64,000 bases of DNA from UBA1858 sp965262455 (GTDB lineage Bacteria; Pseudomonadota; Gammaproteobacteria; UBA4575): NCBI GenBank assembly GCA_965262455.1, contig CBDHFH010000008.1, positions 124,001 through 188,000 on the forward strand. The letters are read 5' to 3'. The position numbers and the translations under genes are program-made. Under the pieces are notes generated by a model. It was given only the letters and a program-made list of their open reading frames with translations, searched no databases and was not told the DNA's origin. How positions within the stretch are numbered: the first letter of the stretch is position 1; the number at the start of each line of letters is the position of its first letter. This document shows, piece after piece, positions 35,590 to 43,649 of the stretch.

Positions 35590-37245
35590 CTATAGGAGGT
35601 TGGTGAACCCAAGTGTTATTCGCTGCTGTTTCCACTCCAGTGGGAATCCCTTAAGTAACTTATTCAGTGTCAGGTCCGGTGGAAGACGACCATTGAAGAT
35701 ATCCTGAATGATATCCGGGGCAAGATAGGCAAGACGTAACCGTCTTGTGGTATAGGAACGAGAGAGATGCTCGATATTAGCAATTTCCTGAATGGACAGA
35801 ACCTGTCCATCAACCAACTGTTTGTTCCAGATAAGTGCCTTGGCAATACTTTTTTGAATAGCCTCTAACGTGGTGTTATTAATAGCATGATGTGTGCTAC
35901 TGGATAGAATGACTTTCATTTCCTGTCCACATCGTTTCAATTGAATCGGGATAGGAATGTCATGAAACTCTTTATCAGAATAATCTATTCCCAGGTGATT
36001 ACCTAAACCAACCAGATTTATTCGGAGGGTGATCTGCTTTTGTCCAACGGTGACTTGCTTGATCGTTTGTTGCCGTAACTTAATTTGATTAGAGACAGAG
36101 AGTGATTTCCAGTTGTCCGCAATCGCCATTGCCTTATCCATTGCTTCCTTTTGTTTGAGTGCGTTTGTTAATTGATTGTTGAACAGTGACAAAAGAGGTT
36201 CATGAGATTTGAGTAACTCAAGCAGGGAATGAATAACGGGTTGTTCAATATCATTGGCGGCCACACGAAGCACACTGCCGGCTTCACTGGTGCGATAGTG
36301 CAAAAGAGCCTGACTGATATAGTAACGATAGCGACGATGCTTTTTAGTGGCATGGGTGGGGCTCATGGTATTGCCCTGATCATCTACCAGCAGTCCCGCC
36401 AGTAAACTGGGTTGTTTGGCATGGATACGATGTGTTTGTGCATAGCGGTTTTGATGAAGTATGTTTTGTACCTGCTTCCAGCATTCATCTTTCACAACGG
36501 GGTTGTGAATGCCCTCAAAGTGTGTGCCGCGATAACTTATTTTGCCAATGTAGAGGGGATTTTTAAGAATCGTGTATAAGGCACCGCGACTGAATGGTTT
36601 TCCCTGTTTGCCACGTATGTTTTTTGTATCCAATGTTTCTTTTACAGTCTTCACACACCGGACGTCTATATAGATATCAAAGATAAACCTAACGATGTTT
36701 GCTTCTTGCTGATCAATCACCAGTTGTTTGTCTTTAACGGTGTAACCTAACGGCACTGTGCCCCCCATCCATAGGCCTTTCTTTTTTGAAGCGGCAATCT
36801 TGTCGCGAATACGTTCTCCCGTGACTTCACGTTCAAACTGGGCAAATGACAATAAGACATTTAAGGTGAGTCGACCCATGGAGGTGGAGGTATTGAACTG
36901 TTGAGTGACAGAGACAAAGGAGACATTGTGTTGATCAAACAAGTCCACAATGCGGACAAAGTCAGCCAGCGATCGACTCAACCGATCGACTTTATAGACG
37001 ACGACCACATCAATGCGTTTGTGCTTAACCGCATCCAGTAATTGTGAAAGAGCAGGGCGATCGACATTCCCACCTGAGAATCCACCATCATCATAAGTCG
37101 CTTTTAATACAGTCCAGCCTTCATGACGTTGACTTTGAATATAGGCCTCACATGCATCACGCTGGGCATGCAGTGAGTTGAATGACTGTTCGAGGCCTTC
37201 TTCCGAGGATTTACGCGTGTAGATCGCACATCGTAGCTTTTGCAT
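35590..37245 (-). CDS. large serine recombinase
   Basis: A 551-residue serine recombinase. The N-terminal resolvase domain begins AIYTRKSSEEGLEQSFNSL, with the catalytic serine at 13 or 14, and continues DGGFSGGNVDRPALSQLLD and VYKVDRLSRSLADF. The Recombinase domain (about 165-285, GYTVKDKQLVIDQQEANIVR) follows, but the zinc-ribbon cysteines of many relatives are absent. Its start overlaps the stop of the DUF2924 gene, a known pairing. It may integrate or excise the island, or be the remnant of a prophage. Its stop is 172 bp from the tRNA. Confidence 0.92.
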   Translation of the reverse strand: MQKLRCAIYTRKSSEEGLEQSFNSLHAQRDACEAYIQSQRHEGWTVLKATYDDGGFSGGNVDRPALSQLLDAVKHKRIDVVVVYKVDRLSRSLADFVRIVDLFDQHNVSFVSVTQQFNTSTSMGRLTLNVLLSFAQFEREVTGERIRDKIAASKKKGLWMGGTVPLGYTVKDKQLVIDQQEANIVRFIFDIYIDVRCVKTVKETLDTKNIRGKQGKPFSRGALYTILKNPLYIGKISYRGTHFEGIHNPVVKDECWKQVQNILHQNRYAQTHRIHAKQPSLLAGLLVDDQGNTMSPTHATKKHRRYRYYISQALLHYRTSEAGSVLRVAANDIEQPVIHSLLELLKSHEPLLSLFNNQLTNALKQKEAMDKAMAIADNWKSLSVSNQIKLRQQTIKQVTVGQKQITLRINLVGLGNHLGIDYSDKEFHDIPIPIQLKRCGQEMKVILSSSTHHAINNTTLEAIQKSIAKALIWNKQLVDGQVLSIQEIANIEHLSRSYTTRRLRLAYLAPDIIQDIFNGRLPPDLTLNKLLKGFPLEWKQQRITLGFTNLL

Positions 37246-37652
37246 TAAGGTTGCTTATCGAGCCCGAAGAAGCGGGGTCCTGAACAATGGGAACCGGTGA
37301 TCAGATTGGCAATCTGGGAAAGGCTGCGGAAGATTGACCCATCGTACTCAAAGCCATAGTTGTGAATCGTGACCTCATACACCTGTCCCTGCCATTCACG
37401 AACGAGTCGTGTGCCGGACTTATAAAGCGCCTTTTTGGATTTTGACGAAGACTTGCACGTTTGTAACAGAGACTGTCGAAGTGAGCTGGGATCTTGCCCT
37501 GATACCTGAGCCTGAATAATCCAGGCGATATTGCCTCTGAGGAAATGTTCACTGGCATTCGTGGGAGGGGGATTATCCAGTGTCTTGGTATACAACTCGC
37601 GTAGTGCAGCACCTTTTAGTGTATTAAGTGACTCCCAGTCCATGTGTGCCAT
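37245..37652 (-). CDS. DUF2924 protein paired with the serine recombinase
   Basis: A 135-residue protein from ATG 37652; an upstream in-frame ATG at 37706 would overlap the divergent gene's region and lacks a ribosome site. The C-terminal half is the DUF2924 block: GTRLVREWQGQVYEVTIHNYG, FEYDGSIFRSLSQIANLITG and SGPRFFGL. Its function is unknown but the gene almost always precedes a large serine recombinase, so an accessory role in recombination is likely. It shares one base with the recombinase start. Confidence 0.85.
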   Translation of the reverse strand: MAHMDWESLNTLKGAALRELYTKTLDNPPPTNASEHFLRGNIAWIIQAQVSGQDPSSLRQSLLQTCKSSSKSKKALYKSGTRLVREWQGQVYEVTIHNYGFEYDGSIFRSLSQIANLITGSHCSGPRFFGLDKQP

Positions 37653-37748
37653 TCGTCCATGCTTTGCAAGGCAAGTCCAGTGAATGGGCCAGGATTCGTC
37701 CTGCAAAATGATAATGGTGGCCCCATAGCTAAAAAAGTGAGGTCAACA

Positions 37749-38375
37749 GTGTATTTATTACCCAATAAGCCACTTAAGGAAAAGCCCTGGAATAAGGGCA
37801 AACTGATTGGTCAAAAACCACCGCTTAAACTCAAAGAGATTTGGGGTATCAGAATTCGTTTGCAGATATCCAATGACACCAGACAACTTGCATTGTTCAA
37901 CCTGGCCGTAGACAGCAAGTTGCGTGGATGTGATTTGGTAAGACTTAAAGTGCGTGATGTAATGCATGGTGATCAAATAGCTACACGCACACTTATTCTT
38001 CAGAAGAAAACACAACGGCCTGTTCAGTTCGAGTTAACCGATCATACCCGTCATTCATTAGAAAAATGGATTAATAAAGCCAAACTGGGTGAGAGCGATT
38101 ATTTGTTTCCAAGTCATATCCATCAATATTCTCATCTATCGACACGTCAGTATGCACGCATGGTTGATAATTGGGTCCAAAGTATTGGTTTGGATCCAAG
38201 TGTGTATGGCACGCATTCCATTCGAAGAACGAAAGCATCACTTATCTATAAACGCACTCGAAATCTACGCGCGATTCAGTTACTTCTCGGACATTCAAAG
38301 CTTGAGAGCACAGTGCGTTATTTAGGGATCGAAGTTGAAGATGCGTTAGAAATGGCAGAACGAACAGAAGCCTAA
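37749..38375 (+). CDS. short tyrosine recombinase/integrase
   Basis: A 208-residue phage-integrase-type recombinase lacking the arm-binding domain. It starts at GTG 37749 (GAGG 6 nt upstream); the longer frame from 37644 has no ribosome site and crosses the opposite gene. Catalytic residues are all visible: Arg in KLRGCDLVRLK, HSIRR (His-x-x-Arg), GHSKLESTVRYLG (His and Tyr). The family is common on plasmids and islands of proteobacteria. It is divergent from the serine recombinase pair across a 96-bp gap. Confidence 0.9.
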   Translation: MYLLPNKPLKEKPWNKGKLIGQKPPLKLKEIWGIRIRLQISNDTRQLALFNLAVDSKLRGCDLVRLKVRDVMHGDQIATRTLILQKKTQRPVQFELTDHTRHSLEKWINKAKLGESDYLFPSHIHQYSHLSTRQYARMVDNWVQSIGLDPSVYGTHSIRRTKASLIYKRTRNLRAIQLLLGHSKLESTVRYLGIEVEDALEMAERTEA

Positions 38376-38399
38376 TACCTATAGTCGTTAGTAGGCATT

Positions 38400-38432
38400 T
38401 GAATGTCTGCTAACGGCGCAAAAGCGGTCATT
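38400..38432 (-). repeat. imperfect palindromic element, copy a
   Basis: Read on the minus strand, AATGACCGCT, TTTGCGCCG, then TAGCAGACATT. It starts 9 bp after the kinase stop. A nested hairpin with the upstream bases (GTTAGTAGGCA/TGTCTGCTAAC, two G-U pairs) reaches the integrase end. See the finding on the repeat family. Confidence 0.6.
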
Positions 38433-38441
38433 ACCCCTACC

Positions 38442-39155
38442 TTACCAAGACATGGTTTCTAAATACATGCGTAACTGGCTCACGTTTGGGAATTTTTTCA
38501 ATATTAAACTGGATTTCAATCCGCAGCAGATTTCTTTTATTGCGGAAGGCTGATTAGCATAATGCTTAGCACCACCTAATGATTCATACAATATCTTTAT
38601 TAAATCTATCAAATCTTCTTTTCTACCTTCGCGTTTTGAGTTGGTCGTAAAATAGAAATCCAAAATTTTGAGTTCAAATTCCAAACCAAATTTATTAACA
38701 ATAATATTGTCTGAATGGAGATCGCCATGAAATTCATTCAATCCATGAACTAACTCAATACCTTTAGTAAGTGAATAAAGTAAGTGGATAGCTTGATAGG
38801 GTGACAATCTTTTACCTGGAACTTGCTTGATAAAATCACTAAGTAAATCTCCCTCAACATACTCAGAAATTAAAACAGTGATAGGAAAACGCTTAAAAGT
38901 TAATGTTTCTTTTGTATGGTAATGTATAACAACCGGACAATCTTGTAGCTTGTGTAGCTGTTGTGCAAAATATTTCGCAGTTTTATCTTTAGGATTTCTT
39001 TGCGGATAAAATAATTTTGCAGCTCGCTCTATACCTGTTTCAAGTTCAATAATTTTATAGACCTCACCTTCATTTCCTGCTCCTAAAAATTGTTGTACCT
39101 CATACTTATTGGCAATTATGCGGCCAGGGGTTAAGTCAAATGTATCGATTTTCAC
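38442..39155 (-). CDS. minimal Ser/Thr protein kinase
   Basis: A 237-residue, domain-only kinase. It has a glycine loop GAGNEGEV (25-32), the ATP lysine in AAKLF (Lys47), an HGDLHSDN catalytic loop (143-150, Asp145) and the metal Asp166 in LDF. The usual DFG glycine is Tyr (DFY), and the loop before the next helix is short. No membrane or sensor domain. It is divergent from the small gene and P-loop gene, so a linked function is plausible. Substrate unknown; anti-phage or toxin-type roles are only guesses. Confidence 0.85.
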   Translation of the reverse strand: MKIDTFDLTPGRIIANKYEVQQFLGAGNEGEVYKIIELETGIERAAKLFYPQRNPKDKTAKYFAQQLHKLQDCPVVIHYHTKETLTFKRFPITVLISEYVEGDLLSDFIKQVPGKRLSPYQAIHLLYSLTKGIELVHGLNEFHGDLHSDNIIVNKFGLEFELKILDFYFTTNSKREGRKEDLIDLIKILYESLGGAKHYANQPSAIKEICCGLKSSLILKKFPNVSQLRMYLETMSW

Positions 39156-39325
39156 TTTAAAATAATTAAATTTTGATCGTCAATTAAGGCCAAATTTCAG
39201 AGCGTTATTTCTATGTAATTTAATGCTAAAAATTCCGAAAATTTAGTCCTAAATTTCTTTTTTGACTGCATACCAATGTAGATATTTCCAAGTTTGATTT
39301 TATAGGCGATAAATGCGCACCTAAT

Positions 39326-39583
39326 TTGCTTTGGCGAGTAAATTTAATTAATGAAAACAATAAGTTAAGCCCCACCCAGTTAATTCTCAGTCAAGCTTGC
39401 GAGGGATCGATTGTAACCACAAGAGAACTTGTGAAAACACTTAGTTTAAGTGACCTTGCGGCATTGCGAGAAGGAGATCTTACGGTCGATGATCTTAAAG
39501 AAATTGTCTTAGATATTGCTTCACAAAAAGAGGCGACTTCTCAAGCTAAGCAATTGACTGAAGATGATGACCATCTACTTTAG
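39326..39583 (+). CDS. small acidic protein before the P-loop NTPase
   Basis: An 85-residue frame starting at TTG 39326. The frame stays open to 39266 without an ATG or GTG, so the start is uncertain and it may be the remnant of a longer gene. The sequence (TRELVKTLSLSDLAALREGDLTVDDLKEIVLDIA) looks helical and acidic. It precedes the P-loop gene by 12 bp. No family is recognised. Confidence 0.5.
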   Translation: MLWRVNLINENNKLSPTQLILSQACEGSIVTTRELVKTLSLSDLAALREGDLTVDDLKEIVLDIASQKEATSQAKQLTEDDDHLL

Positions 39584-39595
39584 AGATTAGCATGC

Positions 39596-40651
39596 ATGGA
39601 AAAAATTAAATCAAATTGCATTGTATCAAGTTCAGCTTTTTCAGTGCCTAAATCATTAATCAAGCAATATGATCCAAATAACTATAAGACACCTGAAGTA
39701 GGTGATGTAGTTTATGGTGAGATTAAAAAACTGGGTCAGCATAAATCTATTGAAAGTCGATCGGCACGTGTCCATACCTTAAATGTCGGCACACGAGCTG
39801 TTTTTGTTTTTGGTAACCGTTACGCACCGCATCAATACGAAGGATTAGTACCTGACAAATATCAAGAACAATTAGATTTGTTTAGCATTGGGGGTGTCGT
39901 CGGTAAGGTGAAATCTCACAATCAGCTTATTGGCGTGCCAACGACAGTGAAAGTTTTAGGCTATCTCACAGATATGGACGGCAATGTGATTAATACGAGA
40001 GATCATCAACTCTTGCAAATCAAAAAACTACATAACGAAAAAGCTAGAGCAAAAGTCATTGTGTGTGTGGGCACGAGTATGAATAGTGGTAAAACTTATG
40101 CCGCTGCAGCTTGTTGTTATGCCATCTCCTCATTAGGTAAGAGTGTACGAGCAGCAAAGATTACGGGTACTGCAGCCCTTAAAGATATACTTCTGATGAA
40201 TGATTGTGGGGCAGAATATATTGCTGATTTTACTTATTTTGGCTATCCATCAACGTCACTCGTTGAGCCTCAAAAACTCTACGATATTTTTAATACCTTT
40301 GATATGAAATATGGTAACAATCCTAAAAACTATTTAGTGATTGAGTTATCGGACGGTATCTTTCAAGAAGAGACGTCTAAGCTTTTAAAAATGGAAGCCA
40401 TTCGCACTCGTATTCATAAATTAATCTTCTGCGCACCTGATGCAATCGCTGTCTATGGTGGTATTCATGCATTAAAAGAAGAATTTGATTTAATTCCAGA
40501 TGCAATTTCAGGAGTATGTTCGAGTTCACCCTTGACGATTAAAGAAATACAAAACTTCACCACTATCCCCATAATTCAAAGTATGGAACGGGACTATAAA
40601 AAGATATTTGATATTCTGGAATCGACAGACATGAGCGGTAGAGCGCATTAA
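39596..40651 (+). CDS. P-loop NTPase of unknown function (DUF1611-like)
   Basis: A 351-residue protein. The N-terminal half (1-150) is beta-rich and unknown to me. The C-terminal half begins with a Walker A, GTSMNSGKT (159-167), followed by AAACCYAISSLGKSVRAAKITGTA and VIELSDGIFQEET, like the DUF1611/dethiobiotin-synthetase group of small-molecule-related NTPases. That assignment is loose. ATG 39596 is used; the site upstream is weak. Together with the small gene and the divergent kinase it makes a compact cassette. Confidence 0.65.
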   Translation: MEKIKSNCIVSSSAFSVPKSLIKQYDPNNYKTPEVGDVVYGEIKKLGQHKSIESRSARVHTLNVGTRAVFVFGNRYAPHQYEGLVPDKYQEQLDLFSIGGVVGKVKSHNQLIGVPTTVKVLGYLTDMDGNVINTRDHQLLQIKKLHNEKARAKVIVCVGTSMNSGKTYAAAACCYAISSLGKSVRAAKITGTAALKDILLMNDCGAEYIADFTYFGYPSTSLVEPQKLYDIFNTFDMKYGNNPKNYLVIELSDGIFQEETSKLLKMEAIRTRIHKLIFCAPDAIAVYGGIHALKEEFDLIPDAISGVCSSSPLTIKEIQNFTTIPIIQSMERDYKKIFDILESTDMSGRAH

Positions 40652-40653
40652 TC

Positions 40654-40686
40654 ATTTATGTCCGTTAAGGGTCGAAAGCGGTCATT
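40654..40686 (-). repeat. imperfect palindromic element, copy b
   Basis: Read on the minus strand, AATGACCGCT, TTCGACCC, TTAACGGACAT. It lies 2 bp after the P-loop gene stop at 40651. Confidence 0.6.
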
Positions 40687-40716
40687 CGATATTTGACATT
40701 TTCTAAATACTATTGA

Positions 40717-40745
40717 AATAAAAAAGCCCCGACCATTGGAGGGGC
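40717..40745 (-). terminator. terminator of the YegP-like gene
   Basis: On the minus strand the stem is GCCCC/GGGGC (40741-40745 and 40726-40730) with a 10-nt loop, followed by a run of T (40718-40725). Confidence 0.75.
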
Positions 40746-40799
40746 CGAGGCTTAATTGTGTCCTATGACTTATTAGTCGGTTTCTTCTAACAAACTAAC

Positions 40800-41129
40800 T
40801 TACGCTTCTACAATATCTGCGGAAGGTGCATTTTTCATCACACTCTTAATTCCATTCTCACATGCCGCACTAGTGTTATACATTTCTGATGTGCCAATGA
40901 CTTGACCATTCATGGCTTTGAGGTTGAACATGAACTTACCGTTCTTTGACTCTTTTCTCTCGTACCGTTTATCATCGGGTGAGTTCTTCTGAACCGAACT
41001 GATACCATTCTTACAACTCGATAGGGCCTTATAGCCCTCACTCGCAAGGATGATCTCGCCATTTCCTGCTTTCAATCGGAAACGATGCTCCCCTCGCTTA
41101 TCTTTATAAATCTCAAATTTACCGGCCAT
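40800..41129 (-). CDS. YegP family (DUF1508) two-repeat protein
   Basis: A 109-residue protein made of two DUF1508 repeats: GKFEIYKDKRGEHRFRLKAGNG with SCKNGISSVQKN, then NGKFMFNLKAMNG with ACENGIKSVMKN. E. coli YegP is alike. The function is unknown. A separate terminator follows, and the small membrane gene next to it is transcribed on the same strand. Confidence 0.88.
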   Translation of the reverse strand: MAGKFEIYKDKRGEHRFRLKAGNGEIILASEGYKALSSCKNGISSVQKNSPDDKRYERKESKNGKFMFNLKAMNGQVIGTSEMYNTSAACENGIKSVMKNAPSADIVEA

Positions 41130-41220
41130 CAGGAATCCTCATTGGTTAAAGTCGTAGTGACAATATCCTCAGAGGGGCCGAATTTCAACTATAAAAAAAG
41201 GTAAGTTAAACGTAAGTTAA

Positions 41221-41415
41221 TCAAGCAATCATGGAACCCTTTTTATCTTTCATTTGGGAAGATTTTTTTTCAAGATAAATAAAGGGAAGAGCGAATGGGC
41301 CAAACACAAGCGCCATTATTACCCAAAATTTGGTATCGACTCCTCGGTTAGACGCAAGACTGTAAGCTAGAAATGCCCAAACCATTGTAAAAGTAACTGC
41401 GATTACAATTTCCAT
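41221..41415 (-). CDS. small two-helix membrane protein
   Basis: A 64-residue protein from ATG 41415 with GGAG 8 nt upstream (a longer start at 41436 lacks one). Two hydrophobic segments (about 3-21 and 30-47, VIMALVFGPFALPFIYL) and a lysine-rich tail. No family is assigned. Confidence 0.7.
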   Translation of the reverse strand: MEIVIAVTFTMVWAFLAYSLASNRGVDTKFWVIMALVFGPFALPFIYLEKKSSQMKDKKGSMIA

Positions 41416-41530
41416 GCTCAACACTCCAAAAAACAACGATGATCTATATTTCTACCAAAAGATATGGTGCCTATTTGGTTGCATTTCAACCCTAGTGATA
41501 CTGAAGTTAGGCAGAGTCAGAATTAATAAC

Positions 41531-41557
41531 CAAAAAAATCCCCGCCAGGGCGGGGAT
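41531..41557 (-). terminator. strong minus-strand terminator
   Basis: A perfect 8-bp stem (41538-41545 with 41550-41557, loop CAGG) with a 7-base T-run on the minus strand (41532-41538). It follows the 49-residue gene. Confidence 0.85.
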
Positions 41558-41602
41558 GAGTCAGCTTCTTAGCAGAAGAGCGAGAGAATTTATTTACAGT
41601 AA

Positions 41603-41752
41603 TCAAAACATAGCTATAGCTAAACCAAATGCTACAGATACTGTTCCAGCAAATATCAAGAAATCAGGTAAAAAAGTAATTAAATTATCCCCGAGTTGAT
41701 TATCTCGGGTTGGAATTTTTATATTATTGTCATAAAAATTCGCATACATCAT
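41603..41752 (-). CDS. 49-residue membrane mini-protein
   Basis: A short ORF with ATG at 41752 (second ATG at 41749), one C-terminal hydrophobic helix (FLPDFLIFAGTVSVAFGLAIAMF) and a soluble N-terminus. A strong terminator 46 bp beyond its stop supports it. The ribosome site (GGAG, 13 nt away) is poor. No family is recognised. Confidence 0.5.
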   Translation of the reverse strand: MMYANFYDNNIKIPTRDNQLGDNLITFLPDFLIFAGTVSVAFGLAIAMF

Positions 41753-42037
41753 AGTCGTCTTAAAGCTCCATGAAATGTTAAAGAATTATTAAAAACTCAC
41801 TATTAATAAGTAAGATACGTTAAAATCAGAAAGAGTATATTAGAAAAAGTTCAAGTCTTGAATTGAATCTTTTATGACAGCTGCAATTTAAACTATTTAC
41901 TATTAATACAAGTAAGTAACATATAAATCATGATAAAAGTCTTGGGCTTTTTTTTAGTCAACAGCGTTACCTCTATTTAATCTTTTCACGCGTTGATAAA
42001 ATCTAGTTTGAATTATTAACCTATCCTAATTAGATTC

Positions 42038-42964
42038 ATGTCATACCGGTTAATTGAAGGTGAAGTGCGACTTTACTATCAAGGACAACGTCATGTTGGC
42101 TCACGTCCCGATGGTGATTCAGTATGGTTTAGACCTGACAATCCAAGTTTATTGGATGATGTCACCGGTCGCTCTGCGGAGTTTAATCAAGGAGGATTTG
42201 CACAACTTCGATTTGAAGGTATTGATGCCTTAGAACTTCACTTCCCTGGCAGTGATCATCAGCTCGAGCATCCTACCGTAGCCGCAAGAGATTTCTTACT
42301 CAATGAATTAGGGTTTGAGGAGATTGACTATGCGCCTAGCGAGCATATTGATTCTTCTGTAAGAGATTCTGCTCCCATTGTCGTACGTGGTTCCATTTTG
42401 ACACGAACAATCGATCCCTTTGGAAGACCTGTCTCATTTATTTTTGCAGGAAATGCCCCTGAAAGAAGTGGCTCAGATATCTTTTTAGATGTTGATCGCA
42501 TGGATCAGAGTTTAAATGCAGCGTTATTAAGACAAGGTCATGTTTACCCTGCTTTCTACTCTGCCCGTAATCAGGAGGGCGAGCGTGTTGGTGGGTTACC
42601 TGGAGACTTGAGAGATCATTTAACTGAACTTTCAAATCTAGCTTTTAGTCGTGGTGATGGCTTGTGGCAAGATGATCAAAGCACTTCAGGTGCAACGGTG
42701 ACACAACACGAAGATTTATTCGAGCTCGCTATTTGGCCAAAACTCTATCGACGCATGGCAAAATTTTATCGTGATGAAACTGCAGATCACTCAACACTTC
42801 ATGGGTTTATTGATTGGCTACACGAGGATCGTAATAGTCGTGATGATTTGATGCTGGTCCTATCAATCGGTGAATTACTTAACTTCAGTGACATTTTGAC
42901 AGTGGCCTCCAATACTATTCAGATGAACTTTGAACCCGAAGATTTAGTTATAGTTCCTCGATAG
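42038..42964 (+). CDS. staphylococcal-nuclease-like (SNase) protein, active site altered
   Basis: A 308-residue protein. Its N-terminal half resembles the thermonuclease fold: RPDGDSVWFRP recalls the DGDTV strand and LRFEGIDALELHF recalls the RLxGIDAPE block, where Pro-Glu is Leu-Glu. RTIDPFGRPVSF and LNAALLRQGHVYPAFY fit the later core. The C-terminus (about 210-308) is extra and helical. With the catalytic set changed, DNase activity is uncertain; a substrate-binding role is possible. Palindromic copy c follows 3 bp after the stop. Confidence 0.65.
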   Translation: MSYRLIEGEVRLYYQGQRHVGSRPDGDSVWFRPDNPSLLDDVTGRSAEFNQGGFAQLRFEGIDALELHFPGSDHQLEHPTVAARDFLLNELGFEEIDYAPSEHIDSSVRDSAPIVVRGSILTRTIDPFGRPVSFIFAGNAPERSGSDIFLDVDRMDQSLNAALLRQGHVYPAFYSARNQEGERVGGLPGDLRDHLTELSNLAFSRGDGLWQDDQSTSGATVTQHEDLFELAIWPKLYRRMAKFYRDETADHSTLHGFIDWLHEDRNSRDDLMLVLSIGELLNFSDILTVASNTIQMNFEPEDLVIVPR

Positions 42965-42967
42965 ATG

Positions 42968-42997
42968 AATGACCGCTTACGACCCATAGCGGACATT
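42968..42997 (+). repeat. imperfect palindromic element, copy c
   Basis: AATGACCGCT, TACGACCCA, TAGCGGACATT: a near-perfect stem AATGaCCGCT/AGCGGaCATT. It starts 3 bp after the SNase-like stop. Confidence 0.7.
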
Positions 42998-43069
42998 TCA
43001 ATAAAGTTACTTACATAAATTTAGTGGTATGCTCTTATTAAGCTTGATATCAGTATTAACAGATAGCTA

Positions 43070-43618
43070 ATGGGAAATTTAACTAATCATAGTGAGACAT
43101 CCAAAAAATATGACCTTATTGCACAGTTTCTGCATTGGTCGATGGCTCTAATTCTTGTTTATTTGATTTTTTTCAGTCATTTTGAGGATCTTGCAGATGA
43201 TGTTATGACAAGTAATATCAAGATACATTCGGGATTGGGTCTACTGATTATCTTACTTGGAATAATTCGATGGCATTGGAGACAATCTCATGGTGTACCC
43301 TCAGTTCCTGGCCCAAAATGGCAAAAAACTGCTAGCAAATTTGTTCACCTAGCCTTTTACTCAACATTCATAATTTCGCCACTTGTGGGAATAATATTAG
43401 CCGGGTTAGTGTCTTACCCTGTTAGTGTATTTGGATTCATCGAAATTTCAGGATGGCTGTCAGATAATGACTCAATGGCTAAAATCATAAATTCAGTTCA
43501 TGGTTTTACCGCGGATGTATTACTTGCCTTATTAGTTCTGCATGTTGGAGCTGCTCTTTATCACCACTTCATAAAGCGTGATGGTCTGATATGGTTAATT
43601 TTACCAATTGGACGATGA
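43070..43618 (+). CDS. cytochrome b561 (YceJ-like)
   Basis: A 182-residue four-helix membrane protein. The heme-ligand His residues are visible: FLHWSMA, KIHSGLGL, VHGFTADVLL and VLHVGAALYHH. It likely passes electrons in the inner membrane with a quinol or periplasmic partner. ATG 43070 is used. Its stop TGA lies inside palindromic copy d. Confidence 0.88.
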   Translation: MGNLTNHSETSKKYDLIAQFLHWSMALILVYLIFFSHFEDLADDVMTSNIKIHSGLGLLIILLGIIRWHWRQSHGVPSVPGPKWQKTASKFVHLAFYSTFIISPLVGIILAGLVSYPVSVFGFIEISGWLSDNDSMAKIINSVHGFTADVLLALLVLHVGAALYHHFIKRDGLIWLILPIGR

Positions 43619-43645
43619 CTGCTTTTGCGCCGATAACCGAAAATT
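43614..43645 (+). repeat. imperfect palindromic element, copy d
   Basis: GATGACTGCT, TTTGCGCCG, ATAACCGAAAATT. It contains the TGA of the cytochrome b561 gene (43616-43618) and ends 4 bp before the next start. Confidence 0.55.
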
Positions 43646-43649
43646 ACAC

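Noticed and set aside
37644..37748. Longer start for the tyrosine recombinase
   Set aside because: The extra 35 residues have no ribosome site, overlap the divergent DUF2924 gene's upstream frame and are not family-like.
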